From Cudoniella acicularis (taxonomy: Eukaryota; Ascomycota; Leotiomycetes; Helotiales; Helotiaceae): 23,141 nt of DNA. The translations under genes and the position numbers were made by a program. Where the stretch lies: assembly GCA_013054445.1 (NCBI GenBank), contig JAAMPI010000916.1:1-23141 (forward strand), written 5' to 3'. Under the pieces are notes generated by a model, which saw nothing but the letters and a program-made list of their open reading frames with translations, did not search any database and had not been told where the DNA came from. Positions 9,978 through 20,150 of this stretch are shown piece by piece; within the stretch, counting starts at the first letter, position 1; every line of letters begins with the position of its first letter.

Positions 9978-11832
9978 TTAGATAACATACTAAAGCAATG
10001 TCAGCAGCTGCAGGAAGACAAAGGGCGCAAGAAAACTTACCGGAATGAACAAATAGGGCACCAGCTTGGTGTACTCATCCCAACTCTCTCCATACTTGAT
10101 CTTGCAACGCTCGATATCCCTGTACGCGCGGTGGATAATCATGCCACCGAAGAAGACAGGATAAAACCACGGGAATGGAGAGTTGAAACCAGTGACTAGA
10201 CCCCAGCTCAGAGCAAAGAAAAGATCACAGGTGTAATGGATCTTCCGGGCGTACCCGTACCACCCATCAACGAGGATGGAATCGCCTGATGCAGTCTTGA
10301 TGGTTCGAGGATTCTTGACGCTTCGCCATGGAAGTTGAGGGAATGTATTGCGGTCAACGAGGGTACCACGTTCCTGGGATCTGAATCGATTTTTTTGAGA
10401 GTTGGTGGTGTCCCAGATCCAGTACATAAGTAGGTAGGCTACGAAGAGAAGGGCCATAAAGTATGGGTTCCAGTGGTAGGTGGCCGGATCGTGGTTGGCG
10501 AGGTAGATTGTGCAATGGCAGTAGGTCAATGGGACACCAGCCAAGTTCCAAAAAATTAACATGAAACCCCATTTCTCGTAATACATATCCCTGCGATTTA
10601 TTAGCTAATGTTGACAAGCTCCACAAAGAGCATTTTACCAAGTTGTAACGATGAGTTCCTCGCCTTTTGAGCATGCATTGGCATACAAGAAGTGTGCCAT
10701 AACCAAAAACCAAACCTCGGCGGAAACGTATCCATATCGCTCATACTGCCGAGCAGCTGTCGCGGAAGAGAGCCCAAAAAGAATGAACCATGGAATGCGG
10801 ACCTCGAAGAACATCTTGAAGTCGAGTATCCCAAACATGCGTGGATTCAGCTCTGCACCCATGAAAAAATCGTACAAGAAATATCCAGTCATGCGGTGTT
10901 GTTGCCCACGATAAAGAGCAGAGAAATACGCAACAATGGACACCAGGAAGCCGGAGCAGATTGCGACGGACATCAGAGATCCAAATTCATCGATGAGGAT
11001 GTACAACGGGAATATGCCAGTGCAGTGTAGAACCATAGCGATCACAATAGTGGTGTAGAAAGAGACGACGCCGGAGCAATAGTACTTCAACTGCTTGCCG
11101 CCTTCGTGGGGGAGCGGTTTGCCATAGGCATAAACTCCAGGAAGAAGACAATAGCAAGCACCCTCGAAGATGAAGAATGTCCAGTATATTGCCCAGGCGT
11201 ACAGCGATGGAAATGCGTGTTCGTATATCAGGCTTCCCGCATGCTTAAAAAAGTCGCCAAAGCTTTCTCCTGGTTCGCGTGTTGGGAATTTGCCATCGTA
11301 GAACGTTGCTCCAATCCACATGTAGTACATGAGTGTTGGGAATCCGATCATCATAGCGCTAACCCCGAAAGGACCCCCGAAATCGAAATGTCCAGAGTAA
11401 TCAATCCTGGGATCCTTTCCTGGCTCCCCACCCGTCGACGAGAGTGCGCTCTGGTGTAGGAGACGCCTTGGGCGCCGCTGAAGCACTCGAGGACGCGCCA
11501 TTCACCGTGCCGTATTCTGCTGATCCATTGCCAGACTGCTCCAGCAGTGCGCTCTCCGCCTCCAGCCCATTCTTTGTAGCCTGTTCCACCATGTTGACCT
11601 TTCGTTTCGGCGTCCGCGTTGAGGATTTTCTGGTTGACGTGTCCGTTGCGGAGGAAGAGTCCTCACCGTCCTCGGGAAATTGGGACTTGCGACGGTATGG
11701 TCGACGAGTGCCTGGGGTTTGCACAAGCCCAAGGTGTTCGGTTTTCCTACAGAAGAGATAAGCAAAGTCGATAGCATCAATTAAGGTCAAGATTCACCTG
11801 GGAGTCTGCCGTAATGAATATCGTTCCGACAT
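9978..11832 (-). CDS. erg4: Delta(24(24(1)))-sterol reductase (C-24(28) reductase), frame broken once
   Basis: Exons (- strand): 11832-11798, 11746-10639, 10590-10041, 9989-9978; introns of 51, 48 and 50 bp. One surplus G in the run 11429-11426 breaks the frame; without it the protein has 567 residues. The enzyme reduces the C-24(28) double bond with NADPH in the last step of ergosterol synthesis, in the ER membrane. Both ERG4/ERG24 family signatures are present: [16 protein letters not shown], and the C-terminal [17 protein letters not shown]. The [14 protein letters not shown] and [11 protein letters not shown] stretches and the region around [11 protein letters not shown] point to ERG4 rather than the C-14 reductase ERG24. 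A hydrophilic Ser/Lys-rich N-terminal tail of about 110 residues precedes the membrane part. The first exon codes [11 protein letters not shown]; the last is a 12-nt exon coding YVI and the stop. The break is between DGW and [13 protein letters not shown]. Confidence 0.95.
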
Positions 11833-13487
11833 TGTGAGGTTTAAGTTTGGACTGGCCAGGAGGACGCAATGGAAACAAGAAATTAAAATCCGAGACAGTG
11901 GATAACGAGAATAAAAAAGCACAATTTATACAATCAACTATACATGACGCCGTGGTCGTCGCGCCTATGTCCGAATCGTGGAAATTAGTGGGCGAGCGAA
12001 TCTGTGTTGTGGTGTTTTGCGGGCGTGCGTAAAAGCAATTTTAATCGCCTGTTACTCGGAGCAACGGCCAGCAAATCAAATGCCGAGATTTACCCCGAAT
12101 CCTTCGGACCCTTTCCCGAACCAATCCCGGTAAAGGGAAATCCACTTCCGGGGGTTAGTTAGCTGAAAAGGGGGACGAAATTTCTGGCGATGGCCAATCA
12201 GCCACTTCAAAAACTACACCAAGCAGTCAAACGATTTGGCAGCTTTGGCAACCTCTGCTTTGATGCTTTCATCTACCTTCAATCACCCTCATTTTTCGGA
12301 GAATGCGCGCAGGCTGTCGCAACCCACGCGAGGCCACGCCTCATCCCACAAACAACACACCCCACAGTAGAAAACACGTGGAAACCTGGGAAACGTATAC
12401 TGTGTACCGTCTGGTGTCACCAGCTTGTCAGACTAGTCGAAAGGAAACCATGTAAGGCCAAACACTCACGAATCTCTCCTCGAGACCCTCAAAAACAAGC
12501 AGGCAGACTCCGAGAAAGAAGGGATTAATTGGCTAGCAGGAGTCGTCGGGTTAATTTCAAAGATAAAAAGATGCTTACAGGCTAAGATTCAGAGACTGGA
12601 ACTAATTCATTGGACTATCGGCGTCCGGTTTATAACACGATAGTAATCATCGTGAGGTGCAATGAACGGTGATCTCCATATCTAGGGAAAGTCAAGTTGG
12701 GCAAGCGACTCAAGCCACCTCCAATGGAATCAACCTCAAGTGAGACTCAGCGCTTACCTCCCAGCCTCTCAATTCACACAGAAGCAAAAACATGACTTCG
12801 AATGCCGAAGTCAGAAGTTCCTCGCTCACATAAGAAGTTCTTTATCTGTACAGCCCGAATCAAATGAGCATTGCTTCAAATCAGTTGCTTCGATCAGCAG
12901 AAGTACTTCACCCTAATTCTTTCAGATTTGGAGGTCAAAAGATTATCTTTTTTTGCTGCATTTAAATTCATCGTCTACACCGCAAATCGGAGCCCACTGT
13001 GTGTCTTGCCCGCCGGACAAACTGTTTCATCTTTTATTTTCCTCCGCAATCTGTCTGTTTGTCTCTCATTCTCTCCACCCACCGGTAAGGTGAACCATCA
13101 TGTGCTGGTACCGTAGAATACTTCAGTTCGTATTTTCTCCAACCGGAGATGAGTTCCATCTCGTGTGACGCGCGCCGTTTACCCCATCATACCTTCACCA
13201 CTTGTCAGAAGTTTTCAGCGTAGCGACACTTATTTCCGCTGTCATCGAGCCTCAAATGAGGTCGTTAGATCACGCAATATCCCCTTTCGATTTGGGTGAG
13301 TGTTCAATCGAGTATAAAAATGTCAATTCATCCTGATCCTCATCACTATCACAAAGCATTATCGTCATTCTCTTGATCCGCAGCATCACTACTCCAGACC
13401 TACTTTAACCCTATTCCTCAAAATCACAATTTGCGATCCGCATCTACCAACCCCTCTCCCCACCGCCCTCAAGCCCAAAACTCCACA
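11833..13487. other. Long intergenic region upstream of erg4 and of the secreted-protein exon
   Basis: No gene is supported; short open frames at 12190-12528 and 12871-13116 have no recognisable motif. The erg4 promoter must lie in the left part. Visible candidate sites are a CCAAT box at 12194-12198 and a CACGTG E-box at 12375-12380, neither proven to act. An 8-bp inverted repeat (TGACTTCG at 12793-12800 and its complement at 12806-12813) could form a hairpin. The right end holds the TATA box of the next gene. Confidence 0.4.
13313..13320 (+). promoter_or_regulatory. TATA box of the secreted-protein gene
   Basis: TATAAAAA lies 168 bp upstream of ATG 13488 and is followed by a C/A-rich, G-poor leader (about 13335-13487), typical of highly expressed fungal genes. 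The downstream ATG context, CACAATGAAG, is good. Confidence 0.5.
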
Positions 13488-13676
13488 ATGAAGTTCACCA
13501 CCCTCCTAGCCACCACGAGCACAGTCTCCGCAGCACCCATCGCCGCTCCCAACCCAGCCGCAATTGCAAAGCCCCTCGCCATCAGCAGCACACAAGCCCG
13601 CAATGTTTACACAGAAGCAGAGCGTCGACAGACCGTTCCTGGAAAAGAGGTCAGAGCAACAAGTCATGGCCGAGAC
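13488..13676 (+). CDS. First exon of a small secreted protein gene, rest missing or unrecognised
   Basis: The 63 codons begin MKFTTLLATTSTVSAAPI, a likely signal peptide cut near VSA/AP, then an Ala/Pro-rich propeptide-like stretch and an ERR that could be a Kex2-type site. The exon ends at GAC before a strong donor GTAAGT (13677-13682, phase 0). No convincing second exon follows. The best acceptor I see (ATCAG ending about 13818) gives only a dozen more codons (starting KECEQTTL) within the LTR-like segment. Reading through the donor would give a 73-residue product stopping at 13706. I do not recognise the family. It may be an effector-like or wall-associated secreted protein whose 3' part was lost to an insertion; the truncation is inference. 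Confidence 0.45.
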
Positions 13677-13822
13677 GTAAGTCCTCTATCACGTATATTG
13701 ATTTAATATCTCACCCCTCACATGTTCTTCTTACTATGTTCTTGATTCTTTGATACAAGTTTATTGTTATAATTATTAACATTGTTCGGTATTTCGGAGT
13801 TCGGCTGTATAAGATCAGAAGG

Positions 13823-13868
13823 AGTGCGAACAAACTACCTTAGTACTCTTTGTTTAATTGTTCGCACT
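13823..13868. repeat. 11-bp perfect inverted repeat
   Basis: AGTGCGAACAA (13823-13833) and TTGTTCGCACT (13858-13868) are perfect inverted copies separated by 24 bases. They could fold as a stem-loop. They lie inside the LTR-like segment. Confidence 0.8.
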
Positions 13869-13999
13869 AATTAGGGGGCGTTAATAAGACACCATAGAAA
13901 AGAATTTCTAAATTCGCTAGTGTGCTGTATACTTTCTTTGTATAATATTATCTTTCTTTGAGTTGGTTTATCTTACGATATCTCTTTATTCTGCTTTTG

Positions 14000-14008
14000 T
14001 ATATAAAA
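14000..14008 (+). promoter_or_regulatory. TATA box, likely for the phosphoesterase gene
   Basis: TATATAAAA lies 132 bp upstream of ATG 14140, a normal distance for a core promoter with a short C/T-rich leader (CATCCCCCATTCTCCATTTTC follows at about 14096). Confidence 0.45.
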
Positions 14009-14139
14009 GGCGTATAGATTTAGTTAGATTTTTAGTGAGTTAGTGAATAGAAGCTAAGTGTTTAAACAGTCCGTAAAGTTTACACTGTGTATATACATCC
14101 CCCATTCTCCATTTTCCATCCATATTCAAAGTTTTCACA

Positions 14140-14931
14140 ATGCTGCGAATTCAACTACTATCAGACCTCCACCTCGAAGCGCCAAAATCTTACGACGTCT
14201 TCAAAGTTGTTCCATCAGCTCCCTATCTTGCCCTAATTGGTGACATCGACTGCGTAAAGGACTCGGAATTTTGCGAATTCACCACTAAACTATCCAAATT
14301 TAAGATCGTTTTCCTCGTTCTCAAAAATCATGACTCCTATCACAGCAACTGGACATCTACCAAAGAAAATATCCTTGATTTTGAAAAGGAGAACCGGGAG
14401 AAAAACACCGCCGGAAACTTAGGATCGTTCATCTTCCTAGACCAGACTCGCTTCGACCTTTCAGATGAAATCACGATTTTGGGCTGCACGCTATTCTCAA
14501 GCATCCTTCCACCACAAGTGGAAATGGCAGGTTTTGGCCTGAAAGATTTCTACCACACCGAAGATTGGACCGTAGAACGACATAGCCAAGCACATAAAGC
14601 AGATCTCGAGCGGCTAAATACCCAAGTCAAATCAATATCGGAGCCCGAACCTCATCGCAAAATAATCATTTTCACGCACCATAGTCCCACAGTATCGAGT
14701 CTAGCTACCGACCCAGTAAATGCGAACAGCCAGGTATCCTCTAGGTTTTCTTCTGATCTGTCAGAAATTTGCTGGACGAGTTTGAATGTAAGGGTTTGGG
14801 CTTATGGTCATACGCATTTTAACTGTGATTTCTTGGACCCTGGTAATGGGAAACGTGCAGTCACGAATCAAAGCGGATATTACTTTAAGCAATCAGAGGG
14901 TTTTGATGAAACAAAAACTATTGAGATTTAA
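14140..14931 (+). CDS. Calcineurin-like metallophosphoesterase, single exon
   Basis: 263 residues, no intron; the start ATG is in good context (TCACAATGCTG). It belongs to the small calcineurin-like phosphoesterase fold, which uses two metal ions to cleave phosphoester bonds; the natural substrate is unknown. Visible motifs in order: SDLHLE with D9 and H11, GDID with D35, KNHD (62-65), FTHH (178-181) and GHTHFNCD (223-230), then the NQSGYY stretch seen near the C-terminus of this fungal subfamily. The family motif GNH(E/D) reads KNHD here: the metal ligand Asn63 and catalytic His64 remain, the Gly is replaced by Lys62. The protein is probably cytosolic, since no signal peptide or membrane segment is seen. 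Confidence 0.88.
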   Translation: MLRIQLLSDLHLEAPKSYDVFKVVPSAPYLALIGDIDCVKDSEFCEFTTKLSKFKIVFLVLKNHDSYHSNWTSTKENILDFEKENREKNTAGNLGSFIFLDQTRFDLSDEITILGCTLFSSILPPQVEMAGFGLKDFYHTEDWTVERHSQAHKADLERLNTQVKSISEPEPHRKIIIFTHHSPTVSSLATDPVNANSQVSSRFSSDLSEICWTSLNVRVWAYGHTHFNCDFLDPGNGKRAVTNQSGYYFKQSEGFDETKTIEI

Positions 14932-15504
14932 GAGCTGAGGAGGAGTGAAGAGAAGCGCGGGGAGATATAAAGGTTGGGAGACTGCTACATAAACTTCTGT
15001 ACTTCCTGTTTTAGATTATTAGCTTAAGAACTTGGTACTTCGTAAAGTCCCTAAAAGTCATTCGAGCATTCTTATCAAAATTTGTCCTCATAGGTATTGT
15101 CAAATTAAACAATATGTAATTTCTATACCCCTTCTGACACCCTCCGTGAAAAAATGCCTCGCTACTGACAACGCAAACCCCGCTACCCTCTCTCTCCCTC
15201 ATCAAAGAAAGAACCACCCTCTCCACCGCACGCACACTCTCCTACATAAAAGCAAGCCTAAAATAGGTGCCGTCCACCCCTCAAGAAAAAACAGCAATAT
15301 AACCAAGAGCAAACATGGGGGTATATCAGGACAAATAGCGACAAATGTTATAACAGACTTGTATAAAAGCGCCGCCAACAAGGAATCTACTGGCAGTTCT
15401 GAAGATAATAATGAATTATGAATAAATGATTGGTTTTCCTTATCTTAAAGAAGAGAGGTCTTGGGTATGATACCCCTTTAGTTGTCCCTACCACCTATAC
15501 ACAA

Positions 15505-15630
15505 CTCCCCAAATACACTGAACAAAACTTCCCTCAATTCATTTGTCAAGTCATTGTTCCATCCCTCCCCAAATACACCGAACAAAACTTCCCTCAATTC
15601 ATTTGTCAAGTCATTGTTCCATCCCTCCCC
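15505..15630. repeat. Tandem duplication, 60-bp unit
   Basis: Two complete copies (15505-15564 and 15565-15624) plus the first 6 bp of a third. The copies differ at one base (T at 15519, C at 15579), so the duplication is recent. The unit begins CTCCCCAAATACAC and ends GTTCCATCC. It is non-coding as far as can be seen. Confidence 0.95.
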
Positions 15631-16008
15631 CTCTCTATGTCTTCCCCTTTCTCTCCTCTCTATAAATAAAGTAACCCATCTATCCACATCCAGTCATCTT
15701 CCTTGCTCTCCTTTTCCCCCTTAACTTATCAACTTTTCGACTTGGATCAAGATAGACAAGATAAGAGAGAAAAGAGTAGGATATAATAGAAAAAGAACGC
15801 GCTATGATACTAGTAGAATGAAAACATTGAAATAAAAACAGTCCGAAATACTTGCACCCTTCCTTAAGACGAGAGAGAATCATTTATTAGCCTATTATTT
15901 ACCTTTACTTACGTTTTCCGATTATTCATTCGCCTATCTGCAAATAACTTGCTCACTCAAGAACTCTCAAACATGACCATTAATATCACTTTTATTTTCA
16001 TCGCGCGT

Positions 16009-16022
16009 TCTCTCTCTCTCTC
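16009..16022. repeat. TC dinucleotide microsatellite
   Basis: Seven TC units in the intergenic region. Confidence 0.8.
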
Positions 16023-16475
16023 GCTATACAAAGCCAGCGAAACAGAAAGATAGACCAACGCAAATATTATACATCGAACACAGCGCTTATACTCGCTTGC
16101 TAGCTTTATTCCCCCTCCAATTACCCTCCACCTAATCAATCGAGAATGTCAAGTTGCTCGCCCGTTCGCTTCACTTTTGAAAAGACTGACAACCCGACAG
16201 CCAGCCAGACACCCCGTGCGCCCGCCGTTGCGCTGATGCCTTCTTTCTAAAATTCATGTTGTTGTAGCAAACCCAACGATCGAGGTGATGTACAAATAGA
16301 CTTTTCCAGCGGGCGTTCCGTCAACTTTTCGCAAAAATACCGAGTTTTGTGCACTTCGTAACATCAGCCGTAGGTAAGGCCAGAACACATGCCAAGAGGA
16401 CTTCTTCAACCATACCACAAGAGCTCCTCCACATACTCCGCCTTTCAAATCCCTGAATACGAGCTCTCCATCCTG

Positions 16476-19207
16476 TCATATCTTTTGATAGAACAAAAGG
16501 TATGCGACCTTGTTGTCCTTTATTGAAGACTTGTCAGTCTTGGCCTTGGGTGTAGAGGCGCCATTGACCACACTTGACCACTTCTTTCCCGATCCACTCG
16601 CCTGCTTCCATCCCTCTTCACCAACTGACTCTTCCTCGTCATCGATGGTAGAGAACATGTTTCCAGACGATGGTTTGTCTTTTTTATTTGCTTCCAATGC
16701 GGCAGCAAGCACCTTCGGATCCTCCTCACTCCCGCCTTCCGCTACATCCTCACTTCGAACTCGTCTGATGACAGTGTCATCGAGCCTGATCCATTCGCGG
16801 CCATCTTGCCTTCTGACATCCACAGTGTAATGTCCGCCACTCGCGTTCTTTCCGTGATGGTAAACCGCTGCAATCAAACGGTATTTGGGAAGTCCGCCAT
16901 GAGCATAAGTTGCGCGCTTTTGTCGTGGGAACACCTCCTTTGGAATTTCAAGCTCCAACGGGTATCCAACCTTCTTCCAGATTTTCTGTGTTCCGCCTGC
17001 ATTGTCGTACTGGAATCGCTTCAAGTGCAGAATTAAAACGGGTGGCATAGTTTCGATGAAGACCTGTTTTGTTGCCGTGACGTTTGGACCCTTCGGAGAT
17101 TTGAAATCGCCATGTAGGGTCTCCGATCGGGTGAGCCCCTTCAAGGCATCAACAATATTGTTGACGTGAGGCGCCCCAATATCAAGCTGCAAAGGTTGGT
17201 AAGGCTCTAGCGTCACGGAATCCTTGAGACCCGGGACTCGCAATTCTGATCTCAGATTTCCACCGAAAATCTTGGTGACTGGGGATCCAGTGACAATTGT
17301 TCCGGATGATCGAGTCACAGCTGCCTTTTGCTTTGGGCCAACTTCCAACCATCCATTTTCCTTATTGGCCACAGCTTCGACAGCACTCGCAACGCTGCTG
17401 GTTGGAGAGGACGGTCCATTGATTGGTGTAGCGATGGCCGATGCGGTATTAGAAGCACTCGCTCGCATGACTTGAACACACTCATCATGCAAGCCTTCAA
17501 GGAGAAATCCAAGAAATTCTTCAGCATCCTGTTGATGACCTCGCTGCATGAAGTTAGTGTTTTCCTTTTCCTGAAAAGCTCACGTGCACTTACTCGCATG
17601 CTTGAAAATCTTGGCAGTCGCTTGATGACATCGTAAACAAAATCAGGGGTGAAAGGGTCACCATATTCCTCTAACTCTCCCTCTTTCAGACGCAATCGCA
17701 ACTGCTCAACTGAGGCCGCGGAGTCAATGGCTGGATATTCACGCATAAACATGATCCTATGTTAGGTTAGCAATATCTAATATCCTATTACACGAGCACT
17801 TACATAGCATCAATTAAAGGCGTGTCACTCTTGAAGCTGTGGGCAGCCCGCTTTCCGACTTGATCAAGGAACGCGTAAAAAGGCATACAAAACATAAGAA
17901 CTTGCAACACCTTGTTTTCCATTAACATCTGCTCAATTGGTGGGTGATGATATATTTACCGAGTTCATATAACACATGTTGCCAGTGTTAATTAGCCCTC
18001 GAGGCTTGAGAAAAGTCACTCGGGAATCTGTTGATACCGCGTTGAAGGACCGTAGAGCCTCAGCTAATGACTCGGCATTGGTTTTACCGAAGCTTGGGGT
18101 ACTTGTCTGCCCAGGCTCGCTTGTAGCCGGAGGATTTGTGGCGGCATTTGGATTGAACAAGCCTGTCCAAAGCTTTGGAGTGGTCCATGCTTTAGGGGGT
18201 TGAGGAGCAGCCGGCGCTTCTTCTGCGGGAGCCTTCTCGTCAACAACAGTATCCTTGCTGCTATCTTGCAACGATTCTGCGGCAGGCACCTCAGGTTGGG
18301 CTTCTTGTGTTGGCTTCTCAGAAGTTTGTTTGGTAGATTTAGGGCTGGACTTCGGAAGCGCTGGAACAACCGGTACGGCTGGGATTGTAGATTTCGGCGT
18401 GGGTTTTGGTGCTACTGGTGTAATGTCCCCAGCAACTGGAAGAGACGGTTGTTTCACCGATGAAGGGGTTGTAGGGTTTGTGGAGTCTGCTTCTTCGGAT
18501 TGAGGATGGGACGTAGAGGGTGTTTCGGGACGGGGGACAGCTGGTTCTTCAGCTGGAGCTTCTTCAGCCTCGTTGGTGGTAGGTGGTGCATTTGGAAGCT
18601 CGACAGACTCGGCGGAAAGCCCTGGACTCGGTTTTCTCTTTCTTCGAGCGCGTCGTGCTGGCCAAGGAAGGTCGGGTCTCGAAAGCCAAGGCAACTATCT
18701 CGGATTAGCAGATGCATGAAGCAGATGTATAGAGTAGCCTACTGGTGCTCGGAAAAGTTCTCTTGGAGGTTCTTGAGGGGGTGAAGAGGGAGCTACACTA
18801 ATAGCTGTTTGTGGCGTAGGCGGTGTCATTGGGCCTGGGACTGTGTGGGTTGACTGTGTGGATGAGGGAGTTTGCGGTGGAGGCGGCTGGTAAGGCGTCG
18901 ATATTGCTGGTGACTGCTGAGGTCGGGGAGGATATTGCTGCTGAGGCATTGGGGGATGGGCATAATGTTGCATTGGCGGAGGAGGTGAGCGCACGTAGGG
19001 CGGATATGGGCTGTACTGGTGTGGCATGCCAGCATTGTGGTATTGAGGAGGAAGCTGTTGTGGGTAGTAGTTCGCGTTGTTGTAAGGGTTCATATACGCA
19101 TTGTACATTTGCGCTGTCGGCGGATACTGTTGATTTTGGTTATACTGCCGCCGCCTCCCGACATCTGGTGGCATTTGCCCTGCCGGCAGATGACGACTGT
19201 TCATCAT
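16476..19207 (-). CDS. ubp3: Ubiquitin carboxyl-terminal hydrolase, Ubp3/USP10 type
   Basis: Exons (- strand): 19207-18743, 18694-17960, 17910-17804, 17756-17594, 17543-16476; introns of 47-50 bp, all GT-AG; 845 residues with an intact frame. The protein is a cysteine protease that removes ubiquitin. The N-terminal 155 residues are rich in Pro, Gln and Tyr and the next 200 in Pro, Glu and Ser, probably disordered and used for partners (in yeast, Bre5). The USP core starts at FLKPRGLINTGNMCYMNS with nucleophile Cys396; the intron 17959-17911 falls four residues after it. Then come RGHQQDAEEFLGFL (491-504), IFGGNLRSEL without the zinc-binding CxxC pairs, LQLDI, VLILHLKRF, and the His box GGHYTVDV (His728) with WIRLDDT. 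The IFGG...LRS...LQLDI pattern fits USP10/Ubp3. Known roles include deubiquitination of 40S proteins, ribophagy and secretory factors. It is transcribed away from the RNF10-type gene across a shared promoter region. Confidence 0.93.
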
Positions 19208-20150
19208 GCCGCGTGAAAGGTGGAAATTCTCCCAAACCGAGCGCGTCCTGTGTCGGGTTGGAGCTGCGCGTTGCAGGTTGGGCGTGAAGAGTCGGGGATT
19301 GTTGCAACACGGGCGACATCCAGCGCATCAAAGAAAGGTCGATGAGGAAATATGCAGATGCGTCGAGGGCGTGGGAAGGCTGGTGGTTGTTCGCAGGACA
19401 GTGTCGATGTGTCGCATGCGCAGCGAGGTGTTGTCGATATTTCCCCAATTCCAAAATTATGGGGACCGAGACAGCTTCCGACGAAGGCGACTTGCCAAGA
19501 CTAGGCAGGCTGGGGCGTTGAAGAGGCACATTCACGGCGGGTGCAAACACGCCGGGAAATTCAATGAAAGGATATTTTACTTTTAAATATTGTGCTGCAT
19601 GGTAGATCTGTGGTATGTGATTCACTCAAGTTAAATTAGTTGCATGTAATTGCTATTTAGCTGAGCAATCGGCCAATATCAAACTCGGTCTTGGGTCTGC
19701 TGGTGCTACAAACATTCATGCAAACGGAAGGACGCTTTGCGGGCCGGCACGTGATTGTGGTTTTGGCCGGGCCAGTTGATGATGATTCCTACTTGCATCC
19801 GCCCCTCAGACGGCGAGGTGACTCCCCCACTACCATCCAGCGCCTCCTGGCGTCTGCGAACGCAACAACATCACCATCTTTCCAGATTTTGGGTGGCATG
19901 CCCTTCAGTTACCCGCCAGGAGAAAATCTTCCCTTCCAGTGCACATTGTGCAGCGTCTTCCCAGTCATTACCCGGAGCTTGAGTCCTTGTCTTGGCCAAG
20001 CCTAATCTCACTGCAACAACATTCGAGATCTAGGAACACGAACGCAAGACTGTACCCGCCAAAGCCCCTCGACATCGCACGTCCTTCATATCCCAACTCC
20101 GGTATTATCTTGCCATCTGCAGCCCAGATTAAAATCGACTGTCAACAACA
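19208..20150. promoter_or_regulatory. Shared promoter region between ubp3 and the RNF10-type gene
   Basis: 943 bp between two divergent start codons, so it must hold both promoters and leaders. Visible sites are CCAAT at 19673-19677 and the octamer GCACGTGA with a CACGTG E-box at 19748-19753, both near the middle. The right part is C/A-rich leader sequence of the RNF10-type gene. The open frames within it have no recognisable motif. Confidence 0.6.

Larger units (their letters stand above)
13793..14084 (+). mobile_element. LTR-like segment, possible solo LTR
   Basis: This segment starts TGTTCGG and ends TTTACA, is about 290 bp long, AT-rich and non-coding. It contains a TATA element (14000-14008) followed by a repetitive TTAGTTAG/TTAGTGAGTTAGTGAA stretch, an arrangement like U3-R-U5. 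It sits between an orphan exon and a housekeeping-like gene. Against the call: I find no matching 5-bp target duplication and no second copy in the window. It could simply be the promoter of the phosphoesterase gene. Confidence 0.25.
14932..16475. other. Intergenic region between convergent phosphoesterase and ubp3 genes
   Basis: The two flanking genes converge here, so this is 3' sequence for both. No gene is supported; open frames at 15032-15421 and 15430-15724 are low-complexity or run through the tandem repeat. Contents are a 60-bp tandem duplication (15505-15630), a pyrimidine-rich stretch (15620-15720) and a TC microsatellite (16009-16022). Confidence 0.45.

Noticed and set aside
10651..11030. 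Open frames antisense to erg4
   Set aside because: They are shadows of a strongly supported gene on the other strand.
12190..12528. 112-codon open frame upstream of erg4
   Set aside because: No recognisable domain and no splice or promoter support; likely chance.
15430..15724. Open frames running through the 60-bp duplication
   Set aside because: Both + frames stay open only because the unit is a multiple of three and lacks stops; the sequence is pyrimidine-rich and repetitive.
18200..19287. Long open frames antisense to the N-terminal part of ubp3
   Set aside because: They come from the biased Pro/Gln-rich codons of ubp3; no independent features.
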